Shown: positions 55,865-64,000 of the stretch, piece by piece | Layout of the letters: the number at the start of each line of letters is the position of its first letter | Numbering within the stretch: position 1 is the first letter of the stretch | NCBI GenBank assembly: GCA_021825945.1 | Contig: JAKAFN010000003.1 | Span: 186,001-250,000 of the forward strand | Reading direction: 5' to 3' | From: Pseudomonadota bacterium | Lineage (GTDB): Bacteria > Pseudomonadota > Gammaproteobacteria > Burkholderiales > Burkholderiaceae_F | Length of the DNA: 64,000 nucleotides | Position numbers and translations under genes: made by a program | Notes under the pieces: model-generated | Database searches by the model: none | The model's input: the letters and a program-made list of their open reading frames with translations, nothing else | Told to the model about the DNA's origin: nothing

Positions 55865-56944
55865 CTACGGGGAACGGGAGTTTCCGGCCGTTTCCATCGC
55901 CCGGCCGCGCCGCCGGAACAGCCGGTTCGGAAACAGGAAGGCCGCCACGTATGCGGCAATGACGCCGAGAAACAGCAGGAAACTGATCCGGGCCGAAACT
56001 CCGGACCGCCAGAGCACGATGCCAATCAGGCCCAGCAGCGCGTTGCCGCCCAGGAGGATCGCCAGCGTTTGTCGTTCGGTGAATCCGCGTCGCAGCAGAA
56101 GGTGGTGGATGTGTCCGCGGTCGGGAACGGTCGGGTTGCGTCGGCGCAGCGCGCGGCGGACGGTGACGGTGAACGTGTCCAACAGGATGACGCCGAGGAT
56201 CCACGGCATGACGATGGGCGGAACGCGGGTCGCCGGCCGTTGCGTCAGGGCCACGGAGAACCAGGCGACGAAGAAACCGAGAACCAGGCTGCCGGTGTCG
56301 CCGAGAAACGTTCGGTGCCGGGCATTGCGCCACGGATGCGGCAGGTTGAACGCCAGGAATCCGGCAATGGCCCCCAACAGCACCGTGAGGAGTTTGACGG
56401 CGTCGAGATCGCCGAGGGACGCGGCGAGAACGGCGAAGAATGCGAGCGTGGAAAACGCCAGCCCTCCTGCCAGGCCGTCGAGCCCGTCGAGCATGTTGAG
56501 GCCGTTGATCACGGCTACCGTGGAGAAGATCGTGAGCGGAATTCCCCAGTTGCGCAGTTCGACCGGGCCATGTCCGAACAGGTTGCCGAGGTCGGTCAGG
56601 AACAGGTTGGCCCAGGACGTCATCAGCAGCGCGGCGATCGCCTGCGCCGCGAGCTTGGTTCGGGCGGACACCTCCCCCATGTCGTCGAGCAGTCCCACCG
56701 TCACGAGGGTGCCAACGGCGACGAGGGCAACTGCGTACTGGGACAGCACGGACGCGGAGAACAGCAGCACTACCAGGAACCCGAGGGTCAGGGACAGCCC
56801 GCCGATCCGCGGCACGGCTTCGCCATGCCGCTTGCGCCCGCCGGCGTGATCGATCAATCCGAATCGGAGCGCGGGCCGGCGCAGCAAGACGATCAGCGCA
56901 GCGGTCAGCAGGCCGGAGAGAAGCGCTTCGATGAGGAACGTCAT
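55865..56944 (-). CDS. WecA-like undecaprenyl-phosphate sugar-1-phosphate transferase
   Basis: The 359-residue polytopic protein has about ten helices. Landmarks are RKRHGEAVPRIGGLSL, GLLDDMGEV (acidic pair), NGLNMLDGLDGLAGG, FLGDTGSLVLGF and DRGHIHHLLLRRG. These define the MraY/WecA superfamily, which transfers HexNAc-1-phosphate to undecaprenyl phosphate and initiates O-antigen or enterobacterial-antigen-like glycans. ATG 56944 is chosen; upstream codons are not conserved. No ribosome site was seen. It probably starts the glycan made by the GT2 and GT4 enzymes nearby. Confidence 0.92.
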   Translation of the reverse strand: MTFLIEALLSGLLTAALIVLLRRPALRFGLIDHAGGRKRHGEAVPRIGGLSLTLGFLVVLLFSASVLSQYAVALVAVGTLVTVGLLDDMGEVSARTKLAAQAIAALLMTSWANLFLTDLGNLFGHGPVELRNWGIPLTIFSTVAVINGLNMLDGLDGLAGGLAFSTLAFFAVLAASLGDLDAVKLLTVLLGAIAGFLAFNLPHPWRNARHRTFLGDTGSLVLGFFVAWFSVALTQRPATRVPPIVMPWILGVILLDTFTVTVRRALRRRNPTVPDRGHIHHLLLRRGFTERQTLAILLGGNALLGLIGIVLWRSGVSARISFLLFLGVIAAYVAAFLFPNRLFRRRGRAMETAGNSRSP

Positions 56945-57036
56945 GGTGGAGCGTGTCGTAGGGCCCGTATGAAAGCACCGTAGTTTAGGCAAACTGCGGT
57001 GCCACGGCCTGCGCGCAGATCAATGGGAGGAGACGA

Positions 57037-57117
57037 CCGTCATGGTGTGGGCGAATCCCGCGGCGATCCAGACGGTCCGCTGGATCCCCCCGGCCCTGCG
57101 GGCCTCGCGATGACGGT
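57037..57117 (+). repeat. Dispersed intergenic repeat family 1, copy E
   Basis: ACCGTCATGGTGTGGGCGAA opens the copy and GGCCCTGCGGGCCTCGCGAT with GACGG closes it, so both modules are present. It fills the msbA-wecA gap (minus strand genes). Confidence 0.8.
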
Positions 57118-57146
57118 TGGCGGTTCCGCTGCACGGGAGATGTCGG

Positions 57147-58949
57147 TCAAGCCGCTTCCGGCGCTCGTGCTGCCGAGAACTGGATCCGGTGCAGATTGGC
57201 ATAGAGGCCTTGGCGGGCCAGCAGTTCCGCATGCGTGCCGACCTCGACCACCCGGCCGTTTTCCATCGCCACGATGCGGTTGGCGTGCTCGATGGTTGAC
57301 AGTCGGTGGGCGACGACGACGGTGGTGCGGCCGCGCATCAGGCGTTCGAGCGACATCTGGATCGTCCGCTCGGACTCGGAGTCCAGTGCGGAAGTCGCTT
57401 CGTCGAGCAGCAGGATGGGCGCATCTTTGAGCAGGGCACGCGCGATCGACAGGCGCTGGCGCTGCCCGCCCGAGAGCTTGACGGCATTTTCGCCGATGCG
57501 GGTGTCGAAGCCATTGGGAAGGGATTCGATCAGCGGTAGCAGATAGGCGGCTTCCGCGGCCGCGCGGATGCGCTCCAGGCTGATCTCGTCTTCCAGAAGG
57601 CCTGCGCCATAGGCGATATTGGCGCGGATCGTATCGTCGAAGAGCACGACATCCTGGGAAACCAGGGCGATCTGGCGGCGTAGACTGACGAGCGTCAGGT
57701 CCGCGATCGGGATGTCGTCGATCAGGATTTCGCCCGCCGTCGGGCGCAGGAACCGCGGCAGGAGGTTGAGGAGCGTCGTCTTGCCGGCGCCCGAGTGCCC
57801 GACCAGCGCGATCGTCTCGCCGGCGCGGACGGTCAGGTTGACATGGTGCAGCGCCGTTGCGGCGGCGCCGGGGTATTCGAAGGAGACATCGCGGAACGTG
57901 ATTGCGCCGGCGGCACGCGACAGTTCCCGCGTGCCGGTTTCCGCTTCCTCGGCCGAATCGATCATTCCGAAAACGCTTTCCGCCGCCGCCGCCATGCGTG
58001 CGGTGGCGTTGTTGATCGACGACAGGCGCCGTAGCGGTTGCAGCACCATCAGCGCGGCCGTCAGAAACTCGATGAATTGGTTGCCGGTGAGTTGTCCGTG
58101 GCGGGCTTGCCACATCGCGATGGTGATCACGACCGCAATGCCGGTCGCGGCGACGATCTGCGTCGCCGGGGTCGATGCGCCGACGGCGACCTGCATCTTG
58201 ATCGCGAAGCGGCGCAGTCGCTCGTTGATGGCGTTGAACCGGCGGGTCTCATATGCCTGGCCGCCATAGATCTTGACGATGCGCCCGGCGTCGTGCGCCT
58301 CCTGCACGGCGCGCGTCATTTCACCCAGCATGGCCTGGCTTTCCCGGTTGAGCCGGTGCAGCCGTTTGCCGATCGAACGTAGCACCGCGGCGATGGTCGG
58401 GCCGACGACGACCGTCAGCAGGGTGAGCCGCCAATTGTCGAAGAGCAGCAGTCCCAGCAGCGCGATGGTGGTGAACGATTCGCGCACGGCGGTGAGCAGC
58501 ACTTCGGCGGTGAGCGACAGGGCATTGCTTGCTTCGTTGAGAAACTTGGAGATGACGATCCCGGAGGGCGTGTTCTCGATGGTGGCCTGCGGCCAGTGGA
58601 GCAGGCGTTGGAACATTTCGCCGCGCAAGCCGACCAGCACGTTCTGCGACGCGACGTTCACGAGGTAAGAGCTGGAGAAGTTCGCCAGACCGCGCACGAC
58701 GAACACGCCGATGAACGCGATGGGCATCCAGTATCCGAACCGCGGATCGTTGCGGATGATGCCGTGCCCGAGCAGCATCGCGGTGAGCTTGGCGATCAAG
58801 CCCTGACAGGTTGCATCGATGGCCATCGTGACCGTGGCCAGGCCCAGGATGGAGCGGTGCCCCCACACCATGGCGATCATGCGGCGCAGGTTGGGGTCGG
58901 AAAAGCGGCGGAAGGGGCCGGAGCCCGGTACGGCGGTTGCAGGGGACAT
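57147..58949 (-). CDS. msbA: Lipid A export ABC transporter MsbA
   Basis: The 600-residue half-transporter has six transmembrane helices (about residues 28-320) and an ATPase domain with Walker A GHSGAGKTT, LSGGQRQRLS and ILLLDEATSALDSE. It flips lipid A-core across the inner membrane. ATG 58949 is chosen because it fits the family N-terminus; the open frame extends upstream. It begins the minus-strand operon msbA-wecA-GT2-GT2 and diverges from a GT9 gene. It could also be an MsbA-like exporter of another lipid-linked glycan. Confidence 0.93.
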   Translation of the reverse strand: MSPATAVPGSGPFRRFSDPNLRRMIAMVWGHRSILGLATVTMAIDATCQGLIAKLTAMLLGHGIIRNDPRFGYWMPIAFIGVFVVRGLANFSSSYLVNVASQNVLVGLRGEMFQRLLHWPQATIENTPSGIVISKFLNEASNALSLTAEVLLTAVRESFTTIALLGLLLFDNWRLTLLTVVVGPTIAAVLRSIGKRLHRLNRESQAMLGEMTRAVQEAHDAGRIVKIYGGQAYETRRFNAINERLRRFAIKMQVAVGASTPATQIVAATGIAVVITIAMWQARHGQLTGNQFIEFLTAALMVLQPLRRLSSINNATARMAAAAESVFGMIDSAEEAETGTRELSRAAGAITFRDVSFEYPGAAATALHHVNLTVRAGETIALVGHSGAGKTTLLNLLPRFLRPTAGEILIDDIPIADLTLVSLRRQIALVSQDVVLFDDTIRANIAYGAGLLEDEISLERIRAAAEAAYLLPLIESLPNGFDTRIGENAVKLSGGQRQRLSIARALLKDAPILLLDEATSALDSESERTIQMSLERLMRGRTTVVVAHRLSTIEHANRIVAMENGRVVEVGTHAELLARQGLYANLHRIQFSAARAPEAA

Positions 58950-59042
58950 CAGGGAATGGACGTTCCGTTCAGTGCGTTGAACTGCCCTTCCAGGGCGTGG
59001 GCCTGCGTTCCCAGCGCGTTCCGGTTGCATGGCGGGGCGGAC

Positions 59043-60122
59043 ATGGCGGTATTCTGGCAGATTGCACGGATCGCCGGCATGCGGGCGCTCGGGATACGAG
59101 GGAAGCCCGCGCTGCGAGTGCCGGCTTCGATCACCGGAATCGGGAGGAATGACGCATTGGGTTCCCTACTCGTTCGCTTGCCGAACCACCTCGGCGATGC
59201 CTGCATGACGCTGCCCGCGCTCGATTTGCTGGCAGAGCGCGGCGCATCCTTGACGCTTTTCGGGCGACCCTGGGCGGGCGAGCTGTTTGCCGGCTACCCT
59301 TGGCCGGTGTTGCCGTGGGCGCCGGAGCGGGGAGCGCGGATCGCGGCATTGCGCGCTTGGCGTCGCGCCGAGCCGGGGCGGGGCGAGGCGCTGGTGTTCC
59401 CCAATTCGTTTTCCTCGGCCTGGGAGTTTCGCCGCGCGGGAATGCGCACGACGGGGTACCGCACCGACGGCCGGGGCTGGCTGCTCGGGGCGCCGGTCGC
59501 GGTTCCGGTGCCATGGCATGGAGATATGCATACCAGTGCGTATTACCTGCACCTGGCGCAAATGTGTCTGGGGCGGGCCGGCGACGAGTCGGACGAGACG
59601 GCGGGCGCGCCCGTGCTGCGCATTCCCGATTCGGCATGGGGGCGCGCGCGCGCGGCCCTCGGGCGCGCGGGCGTATCGGGCGGATACGTCGTGCTGTGTC
59701 CCACGGTGCGCGGGAAGCATCACGGCAAGGTCAAGGCGTGGGATGGCTTCGGACGGTTGGCCCGCGCGTTGAGGGCCGCAGGGGAAACGCCCGTGGCGTG
59801 TCCTGGGCCGGGAGAAGAGGCGGATGCCCGCGCCGCCTGCCCGGATGCGGTGTTCCTCGAGCCCCTGGATCTGGGCACGTTCGCGGCGCTGCTGGCGGGG
59901 AGCCGCCTGGTCGTGGCCAACGACAGCGGACCGGGACATCTCGCCGGCGCCGTGGGCGCGCGGCTGATCGGGGTCTTCGGCGTCACCGATCCGGCGAAGA
60001 CCCGGCCGATCGGGGCGCGGGTGCGATTGGTGGGCGGCCCGGCGGGGTGGCCGGAGTACGAGGAGGTTCTTGCCGCGGTGGCCGAGGCGCTGGATCCGCC
60101 GGTCTTCTCACGCTCGCCGTAA
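59043..60122 (+). CDS. GT9 glycosyltransferase (heptosyltransferase-like)
   Basis: The 359-residue GT-B protein shows LLVRLPNHLGDACMTLPAL near residue 40, typical of WaaC/WaaF, and VVANDSGPGHLAGAVGARLIGVFG in the C-terminal donor domain. It probably adds heptose or a related sugar to the LPS inner core. The N-terminus (MAVFWQIARIAGMRAL) is slightly extended. ATG 59043 is chosen on the N-terminal pattern; GGCGGGG upstream is a weak ribosome site. It diverges from msbA. Confidence 0.9.
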   Translation: MAVFWQIARIAGMRALGIRGKPALRVPASITGIGRNDALGSLLVRLPNHLGDACMTLPALDLLAERGASLTLFGRPWAGELFAGYPWPVLPWAPERGARIAALRAWRRAEPGRGEALVFPNSFSSAWEFRRAGMRTTGYRTDGRGWLLGAPVAVPVPWHGDMHTSAYYLHLAQMCLGRAGDESDETAGAPVLRIPDSAWGRARAALGRAGVSGGYVVLCPTVRGKHHGKVKAWDGFGRLARALRAAGETPVACPGPGEEADARAACPDAVFLEPLDLGTFAALLAGSRLVVANDSGPGHLAGAVGARLIGVFGVTDPAKTRPIGARVRLVGGPAGWPEYEEVLAAVAEALDPPVFSRSP

Positions 60123-60144
60123 ATCGGGGGGGGCAATGAAACCC

Positions 60145-60172
60145 TCGTCATTGCGAGGGCGAAGCCCGAAAT
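60145..60172 (+). repeat. Dispersed intergenic repeat family 1, copy F (half)
   Basis: CGTCATTGCGAGGGCGAAGC plus CCGAAATCC is present, after which the similarity ends. It lies between the converging GT9 and hypothetical genes. Confidence 0.75.
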
Positions 60173-60234
60173 CCGCTCCGCGCATCGGAGGCGATGATCC
60201 GGACGAAAGATCTTCGCTGCCTGCGTAGTCCCGG

Positions 60235-60972
60235 CTACCGGCGGCAGAATGCGACGGTCTGCCGCGGCACCACCTGGGTGGCGAAATCCGCTTCGGGAGG
60301 GATCGGCGCCCAGAAAAAATCGCTCTGGAACAAGGGGATCCGATCGAACTTCCGGGACCGGAAAATTCCCCGGTTGCGCTTGAACTCGCTATACCGATCG
60401 CCGATGAACTCCGTGTGGATGTCCGTAAAGGGGAGGATATCCTCGGCGATGCGTTCGTTGATTTGGTTTCGGGGGTCGCGCCGGAAGGCATCGAATCGTT
60501 CGAACCGGTCGGCGCAGATCACCTGGATGGCGGTCTCGGGGATGCCGTAGGTCGGAATCCACAGAACATGCCAGCCCGTACGCAGGCCATTCAGAAATTC
60601 CGCCAAACGGGGACGCAGGATATAGGCATCGGATTCGATATGGACGATTTTTTCCGCGCCCATGGCACGCGCCAGATCGAGGGACTGGAAAAAGCTCCGC
60701 CACCACCCCGGATAGGCTACGCCGCTCGGTCGGCCGAGATGCGGCGTCAAGTGCAGCAGCACATCCCGCCGCGGCGAACGTCCTGCCGACGCCGCGTCGG
60801 CGACGACATCGATTTCCGCCGGTGGCGGCACATAGGGAGATCCATCGTCGATCACCACGCGCTTCGCATAGTCGATCGGACCGTCGGCGTAGAAGTCGAG
60901 CCAGCGCCGATACCGGGCATGCCAATGCTGCGCGTCGCGCACGTAGCCGGTACAAAACAAGAGGCTGGTCAT
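60235..60972 (-). CDS. Hypothetical protein coupled to a GT9 gene, possibly a glycosyltransferase
   Basis: The 245-residue soluble protein begins LLFCTGYVRDAQHWHARYRRWLDFY. The centre has a candidate nucleotide-sugar motif VHIESDAYI and a following RPRLAEFLNGL helix; the C-terminal half contains DFFWAPIPPEADFATQV. No family could be recognised. The start ATG overlaps the GT9 stop (ATGA), so it is co-translated with it and probably acts in the same LPS pathway. The acidic motif after a hydrophobic strand suggests a GT-A-like fold, but this is inference. Confidence 0.7.
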   Translation of the reverse strand: MTSLLFCTGYVRDAQHWHARYRRWLDFYADGPIDYAKRVVIDDGSPYVPPPAEIDVVADAASAGRSPRRDVLLHLTPHLGRPSGVAYPGWWRSFFQSLDLARAMGAEKIVHIESDAYILRPRLAEFLNGLRTGWHVLWIPTYGIPETAIQVICADRFERFDAFRRDPRNQINERIAEDILPFTDIHTEFIGDRYSEFKRNRGIFRSRKFDRIPLFQSDFFWAPIPPEADFATQVVPRQTVAFCRR

Positions 60973-62156
60973 CGCAGGAGTCGTTCCGCGAGCGTCCTGG
61001 CCTGCTCCACGCTCACCTCGTCGAGACACCGCCGGATTGCCTCGGGATCCGGCACCCGATGAACGCAGTGCCACCGGCAGTCGAAACAACTGCGGTCGGG
61101 ATGGCTGGCGACGGCGAAATGGGGGGCGGGCGGATAGGCGGAGTAGCTGGTGAAATCGGCACCGGAGACCATCGCGAGCGTCGGAGTCCCGGTGAGCCGC
61201 CCGATGTGCATCGGCGCGCTCTCGCTGGCGAGGAGCAGCCGGGCGCTGCCGATCAGGTCAAACAGCCCGGCGAGGGTGTGGCGGCCGGTCAGGTTCTGCG
61301 CGTCGACGCCGGCGAGCATCGATGCGATCCGGTTGCCGAGTTTCGCGTCCGCCGGGCCGCCGACGATGACCGGCCGCAGGCCGTGATCGCGCGCCAGCGA
61401 CGCCGCGAGTTCGGCAAACCGTTCCGCCGGCCAGATGCGGGGGGATGCGCTTGCGGCAGGGGCGATCACCAGCGTGCGGCTTTCCCGGCCGTGCCAGGCG
61501 TATGCCCGCAGGCCGGATGGCCGCATGATCGGCATGCCGCCGCCCGCCGTGGGCGCTGCGCGTTCCAGGGTGCGCCGGATCAAGCGGTCGAAGCGCACCG
61601 ACATGTGAACCTTTCCGGTTTCGTCCGGGAGCAGGTCGGTGTATGCGCGGCGCTCGATCCGCGCATGGCAGCGCTCGAGGGCGCTGGCGGCGTAGCCGAT
61701 GCGGATCGGTGCGGCGCTGGCCAGCGCGAACGCATCGCCGATGCGGGTACGCGAGATATCGGCGTCGATCCAGACGTCGAACGCTTCGTGCCGCACGTCG
61801 GAGAGCAGTTCATGCCGCACCCGCGCGCGCTTGCGCACGGCGTGGTGGTCGAACACGACGATGCGGTCGGCGAGGTCGATCATCCCGGCGATCTCAACGG
61901 TACGCGCCTCCGTATAGACGACGATCTCGGTGTCCTGCGCGGGAAAGCCGTTGCGCAAGGCTTCGAGGGCGGGGGAAAAAAGGATCCAGTCGCCGATGCC
62001 GCCTCGCTTGACCAAGCCGATCTTGCGGCCGGGGCGATTCGCATGGCGCGCAGGGCGCGGCAGCGCGGCGTTCATTGCCAGGATGCGCAGCGTCCGTCGC
62101 AGGCACTCGAGGTGATATAGCGGCGAGCTTTTGAGGCGCTTTCGGAGTTGCATCAT
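60969..62156 (-). CDS. GT9 glycosyltransferase (heptosyltransferase-like, second copy)
   Basis: The 395-residue protein has IGLVKRGGIGDWILFSPALEAL near residue 47 and LLLASESAPMHIGRLTGTPTLAM in the donor domain, both typical of WaaC/WaaF/WaaQ relatives. The C-terminal CFDCRWHCVHRVPDPEA adds a cysteine-rich feature. ATG 62156 has AAGG close upstream; 62201 and 62075 are other options. Upstream lies a GT2 3' remnant, the mirror of the junction at 53.7 kb. It is coupled to a hypothetical gene downstream. Confidence 0.9.
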   Translation of the reverse strand: MMQLRKRLKSSPLYHLECLRRTLRILAMNAALPRPARHANRPGRKIGLVKRGGIGDWILFSPALEALRNGFPAQDTEIVVYTEARTVEIAGMIDLADRIVVFDHHAVRKRARVRHELLSDVRHEAFDVWIDADISRTRIGDAFALASAAPIRIGYAASALERCHARIERRAYTDLLPDETGKVHMSVRFDRLIRRTLERAAPTAGGGMPIMRPSGLRAYAWHGRESRTLVIAPAASASPRIWPAERFAELAASLARDHGLRPVIVGGPADAKLGNRIASMLAGVDAQNLTGRHTLAGLFDLIGSARLLLASESAPMHIGRLTGTPTLAMVSGADFTSYSAYPPAPHFAVASHPDRSCFDCRWHCVHRVPDPEAIRRCLDEVSVEQARTLAERLLR

Positions 62157-62167
62157 TGCCTTGGCGC

Positions 62168-62252
62168 GGCGGGGCAGTTCTACCGTGCCCGATATTCGCA
62201 TATTTCAGAAAATCGCCGCCGTAGCCGGTCAGGATGTGGATCAGAATCGGGA
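62168..62252 (-). pseudogene. Remnant of a GT2 (WaaE-like) 3' end
   Basis: Read on the minus strand it encodes VPILIHILTGYGGDFLKYAN, matching the C-terminus of the GT2 at 53738-54496 (VPGLIHILIGCSGSFLKYAK). Similarity stops abruptly a few codons upstream. It has no catalytic domain and is directly followed by the intact GT9 gene. Confidence 0.7.
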
Positions 62253-62360
62253 CGCGGGGTTGACGGGGCGCGAGCTTCGCGATGACGAGGCCGGCACTTC
62301 GTGGGCGCCGCAATGAGGGCCGGCGTTTCCGCTTCCGGCGCGGCGCACGCCGCCGGGCCG

Positions 62361-63821
62361 TCAGATCAGTACGACGTCGTACTGCTCCTGGTGGTACATG
62401 GATTCGACCTGCATCGAGATCGGCTTGCCGATGAAATCCGACAGCATCGCCAGCGACTGCGATTCTTCTTCGAGGAACAGGTCGATGACTTTCTGCGAGG
62501 CAAGGATCCGGAATTCCTTGGCATCGCCGAACTGGCGCGCTTCGCGCAGGATTTCCCGCAGGATGTCGTAGCAGACCGTGCGTGCCGTCTTCAACTCGCC
62601 GCGGCCGCCGCAGACCGGGCAGGGTTCGCAGAGCACATGGGCGAGCGATTCACGCGTGCGTTTGCGCGTCATCTCGACCAGACCGAGTTCGGTGAACTCG
62701 CTTACGGTCATGCGCGTGCGGTCGCGCCCCAGAGCGCGACGGAATTCGGAGAGCACGGCGTCGCGGTGTTCTCCCGAGGACATGTCGATGAAATCCACCA
62801 CGATGATGCCGCCGAGGTTGCGTAGCCGCAGTTGGCGGGCGATCGCGTGGGCCGCTTCGAGATTGGTCTTGAAGATCGTGTCGTCGAAGTTGCGGGTGCC
62901 GACGAATCCCCCGGTGTTGACGTCGATCGTCGTCATCGCCTCGGTTTGGTCGATCACCAGATAGCCGCCGCTTTTGAGGTCGACCCGCCGCGCCAGCGCC
63001 TTTTCGATCTCTTCGTCGATCGAATGTAGGTCGAAGAGCGGCCGCTCCCCGGTGTAGTGAAAGAGCCGGCACGCGACGCCTGGCACGAACTGCTCGGAAA
63101 ACGTCCGCAGCGCGACGAAATTTTCGCGCGAGTCGATCTGTACGCTCGTCGTCTGTTCCCAGACGAGGTCGCGCAGCACTCGCTGCGCCAGCGAAAGCTC
63201 GCGGTACAGCAGCGCCGGCGGCGCGACCGTTCCGCTGTCGGCGTGGACCTGCCTCCAGCGCTTGCGCAGGTATTCGATGTCGGTGCGGAGGTCGTCTTCG
63301 CTGGCGTCCTCTGCGCTCGTGCGAATGATGAACCCGCCCGTTTCCTCGACCGGGATGAGGCGCGCCAGCCGCTCGCGCAATTGCGCACGTTCGGCCTCGT
63401 CTTCGATGCGTTGCGACACGCCGATGTGCGGATCCTGCGGCAGATAGACGAGATTGCGTCCCGCCAGACTGATCTGGGTGGAGAGCCGAGCGCCCTTGGT
63501 TCCGATCGGATCCTTGATCACCTGCACGAGGAGCCGGTCGCCTTCGTGGACGATCCGCTCGATCGGCGGACGATCGTTCGTGTACTGCCGGGTTTCCCAG
63601 ATGTCGGCGATGTGCAGGAACGCGGCTCGTTCCAGACCGATGTCGACGAATGCCGATTGCATTCCGGGAAGAACCCGGGCGACTTTGCCGACATAGACAT
63701 TGCCGACGATGCCGCAGTTGGCCGTGCGCTCGATGTGCAGTTCCTGCACGGCGCCGGCAAGCAGCACCGCAACACGGGTTTCTTGCGGCGTGATGTTGAC
63801 GAGGATGTCTTCGCTGGACAT
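62361..63821 (-). CDS. rng: Ribonuclease G
   Basis: The 486-residue endoribonuclease matures 16S rRNA 5' ends and degrades mRNA. An S1-like RNA-binding domain (GIVGNVYVGKVARVLPGMQSAFVDIG) is followed by the catalytic core with Asp300 (TTIDVNTGG) and Asp343 (VVDFIDMSS), separated by 43 residues as in RNase E, and the zinc-link CPVCGGRG. The C-terminal region of RNase E is absent, so this is RNase G. ATG 63821 matches the E. coli length (489). No clear ribosome site was seen. Confidence 0.96.
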   Translation of the reverse strand: MSSEDILVNITPQETRVAVLLAGAVQELHIERTANCGIVGNVYVGKVARVLPGMQSAFVDIGLERAAFLHIADIWETRQYTNDRPPIERIVHEGDRLLVQVIKDPIGTKGARLSTQISLAGRNLVYLPQDPHIGVSQRIEDEAERAQLRERLARLIPVEETGGFIIRTSAEDASEDDLRTDIEYLRKRWRQVHADSGTVAPPALLYRELSLAQRVLRDLVWEQTTSVQIDSRENFVALRTFSEQFVPGVACRLFHYTGERPLFDLHSIDEEIEKALARRVDLKSGGYLVIDQTEAMTTIDVNTGGFVGTRNFDDTIFKTNLEAAHAIARQLRLRNLGGIIVVDFIDMSSGEHRDAVLSEFRRALGRDRTRMTVSEFTELGLVEMTRKRTRESLAHVLCEPCPVCGGRGELKTARTVCYDILREILREARQFGDAKEFRILASQKVIDLFLEEESQSLAMLSDFIGKPISMQVESMYHQEQYDVVLI

Positions 63822-63853
63822 GTTGCCAAGGTACCACACGTAAGGGAAATGCA

Positions 63854-63888
63854 ATATTTCTTGGAGAAACGTAATGTTCTCGAAATAT
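63854..63888. repeat. Inverted repeat in the rng upstream region
   Basis: ATATTTC...GAGAA pairs with TTCTCGAAATAT, with three bases bulged in the left arm and an eight-base loop. It is AT-rich compared with its surroundings and lies between divergent genes. It could be a regulator binding site for rng or for the partial gene at 63935. Confidence 0.5.
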
Positions 63889-63934
63889 CCGCTTCGTACC
63901 TTCGCCGCTTCCACCGACAACGAGGAAGAGGGAA

Positions 63935-64000
63935 ATGAGCGTACGCAAGCACATGGGCAGACATTGGACTTCGATCGGGGCCTGCACGCTGGCAGGGACC
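63935..64000 (+). CDS. Partial gene at the window end
   Basis: ATG 63935 is preceded by GAGGAAGAGGG, and 22 codons are open to the window edge (MSVRKHMGRHWTSIG...). The later part (ACTLAG) is small and hydrophobic and could be the start of an export signal. No function can be assigned. It diverges from rng. Confidence 0.35.
   Translation, partial: MSVRKHMGRHWTSIGACTLAGT

Noticed and set aside
62157..62201. GT9 start at ATG 62201
   Set aside because: The codons overlap the GT2 remnant in another frame and lack a ribosome site; ATG 62156 with AAGG is better placed.

Overview
The window reads as a contiguous chromosome segment of a GC-rich betaproteobacterium, probably of the Burkholderiales type. 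The gene order supports this: pyrG-kdsA-eno-ftsB, trpS-dapA-bamC, lpxH-ppiB-ppiA-TPR-cysS, Burkholderia-type TrpS with an internal insert, and RNase G. The genus cannot be fixed from the sequence. A high-potential iron-sulfur protein beside a short CcoN-like haem protein hints at respiratory versatility. Coding density is high, many neighbours overlap by 1-4 bases, and GTG and TTG starts are common.

Layout. 1-1.5 kb: HiPIP, a one-helix peptide and a short cbb3-subunit-I-like protein, bounded by terminators. 1.3-6.8 kb: a DUF1624 membrane protein with a coupled 48-codon ORF, then pyrG-kdsA-eno-ftsB. 6.9-11.8 kb: gamma-carbonic anhydrase and a YciO-type protein diverging from an 18-bp gap, then trpS, dapA and bamC. 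11.8-19.2 kb: a small Ala/Pro lipoprotein, ribosomal oxygenase RoxA, MutS, a fatty-acid desaturase, DsbB and SuhB. 19.2-29.2 kb: trmJ, lpxH, two cyclophilins, a TPR protein, cysS, a DNA glycosylase, accA, tilS, lysC and tRNA-Ser(GCT). 29.2-30.3 kb: a lower-GC patch with a methyltransferase. 30.5-41.6 kb: a YqhA-like protein, then a tightly packed run of tetR, an RND tripartite efflux pump, and an SbcD/SbcC-like nuclease-ATPase pair. 41.6-48.9 kb: HU, hflC-hflK-terC on the minus strand, and dnaE diverging from them. 48.9-62.2 kb: a surface-polysaccharide/LPS locus (O-antigen ligase-like protein, several glycosyltransferases, an acyltransferase, a WecA-like protein, MsbA and two GT9 proteins). 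62.3-64 kb: RNase G and the first codons of a divergent gene.

How the parts work together. LpxH, KdsA, MsbA, the GT9 heptosyltransferase-like proteins, the WaaE-like GT2, the WecA-like protein and the WaaL-like ligase together build and export LPS. BamC, the periplasmic cyclophilin and DsbB serve envelope protein folding. PyrG, Eno, AccA, DapA and LysC are core metabolism. TilS, TrmJ, TrpS, CysS and tRNA-Ser serve translation.

Notable structure. Two short palindromic repeat families are scattered between genes. One of them (CCCTCTCCCGC-ga-GCGGGAGAGGG type) also lies inside or at the edge of coding sequences in tilS, terC and a GT2 gene. A GT2-GT9 gene junction is present twice, each time with a different partner truncated, on both sides of an 8.3-kb polysaccharide block. 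The SMC-like ATPase/metallophosphoesterase pair is continuous with the efflux operon and is the best candidate here for an undescribed functional unit. No CRISPR array, rRNA operon, transposase or prophage was seen.
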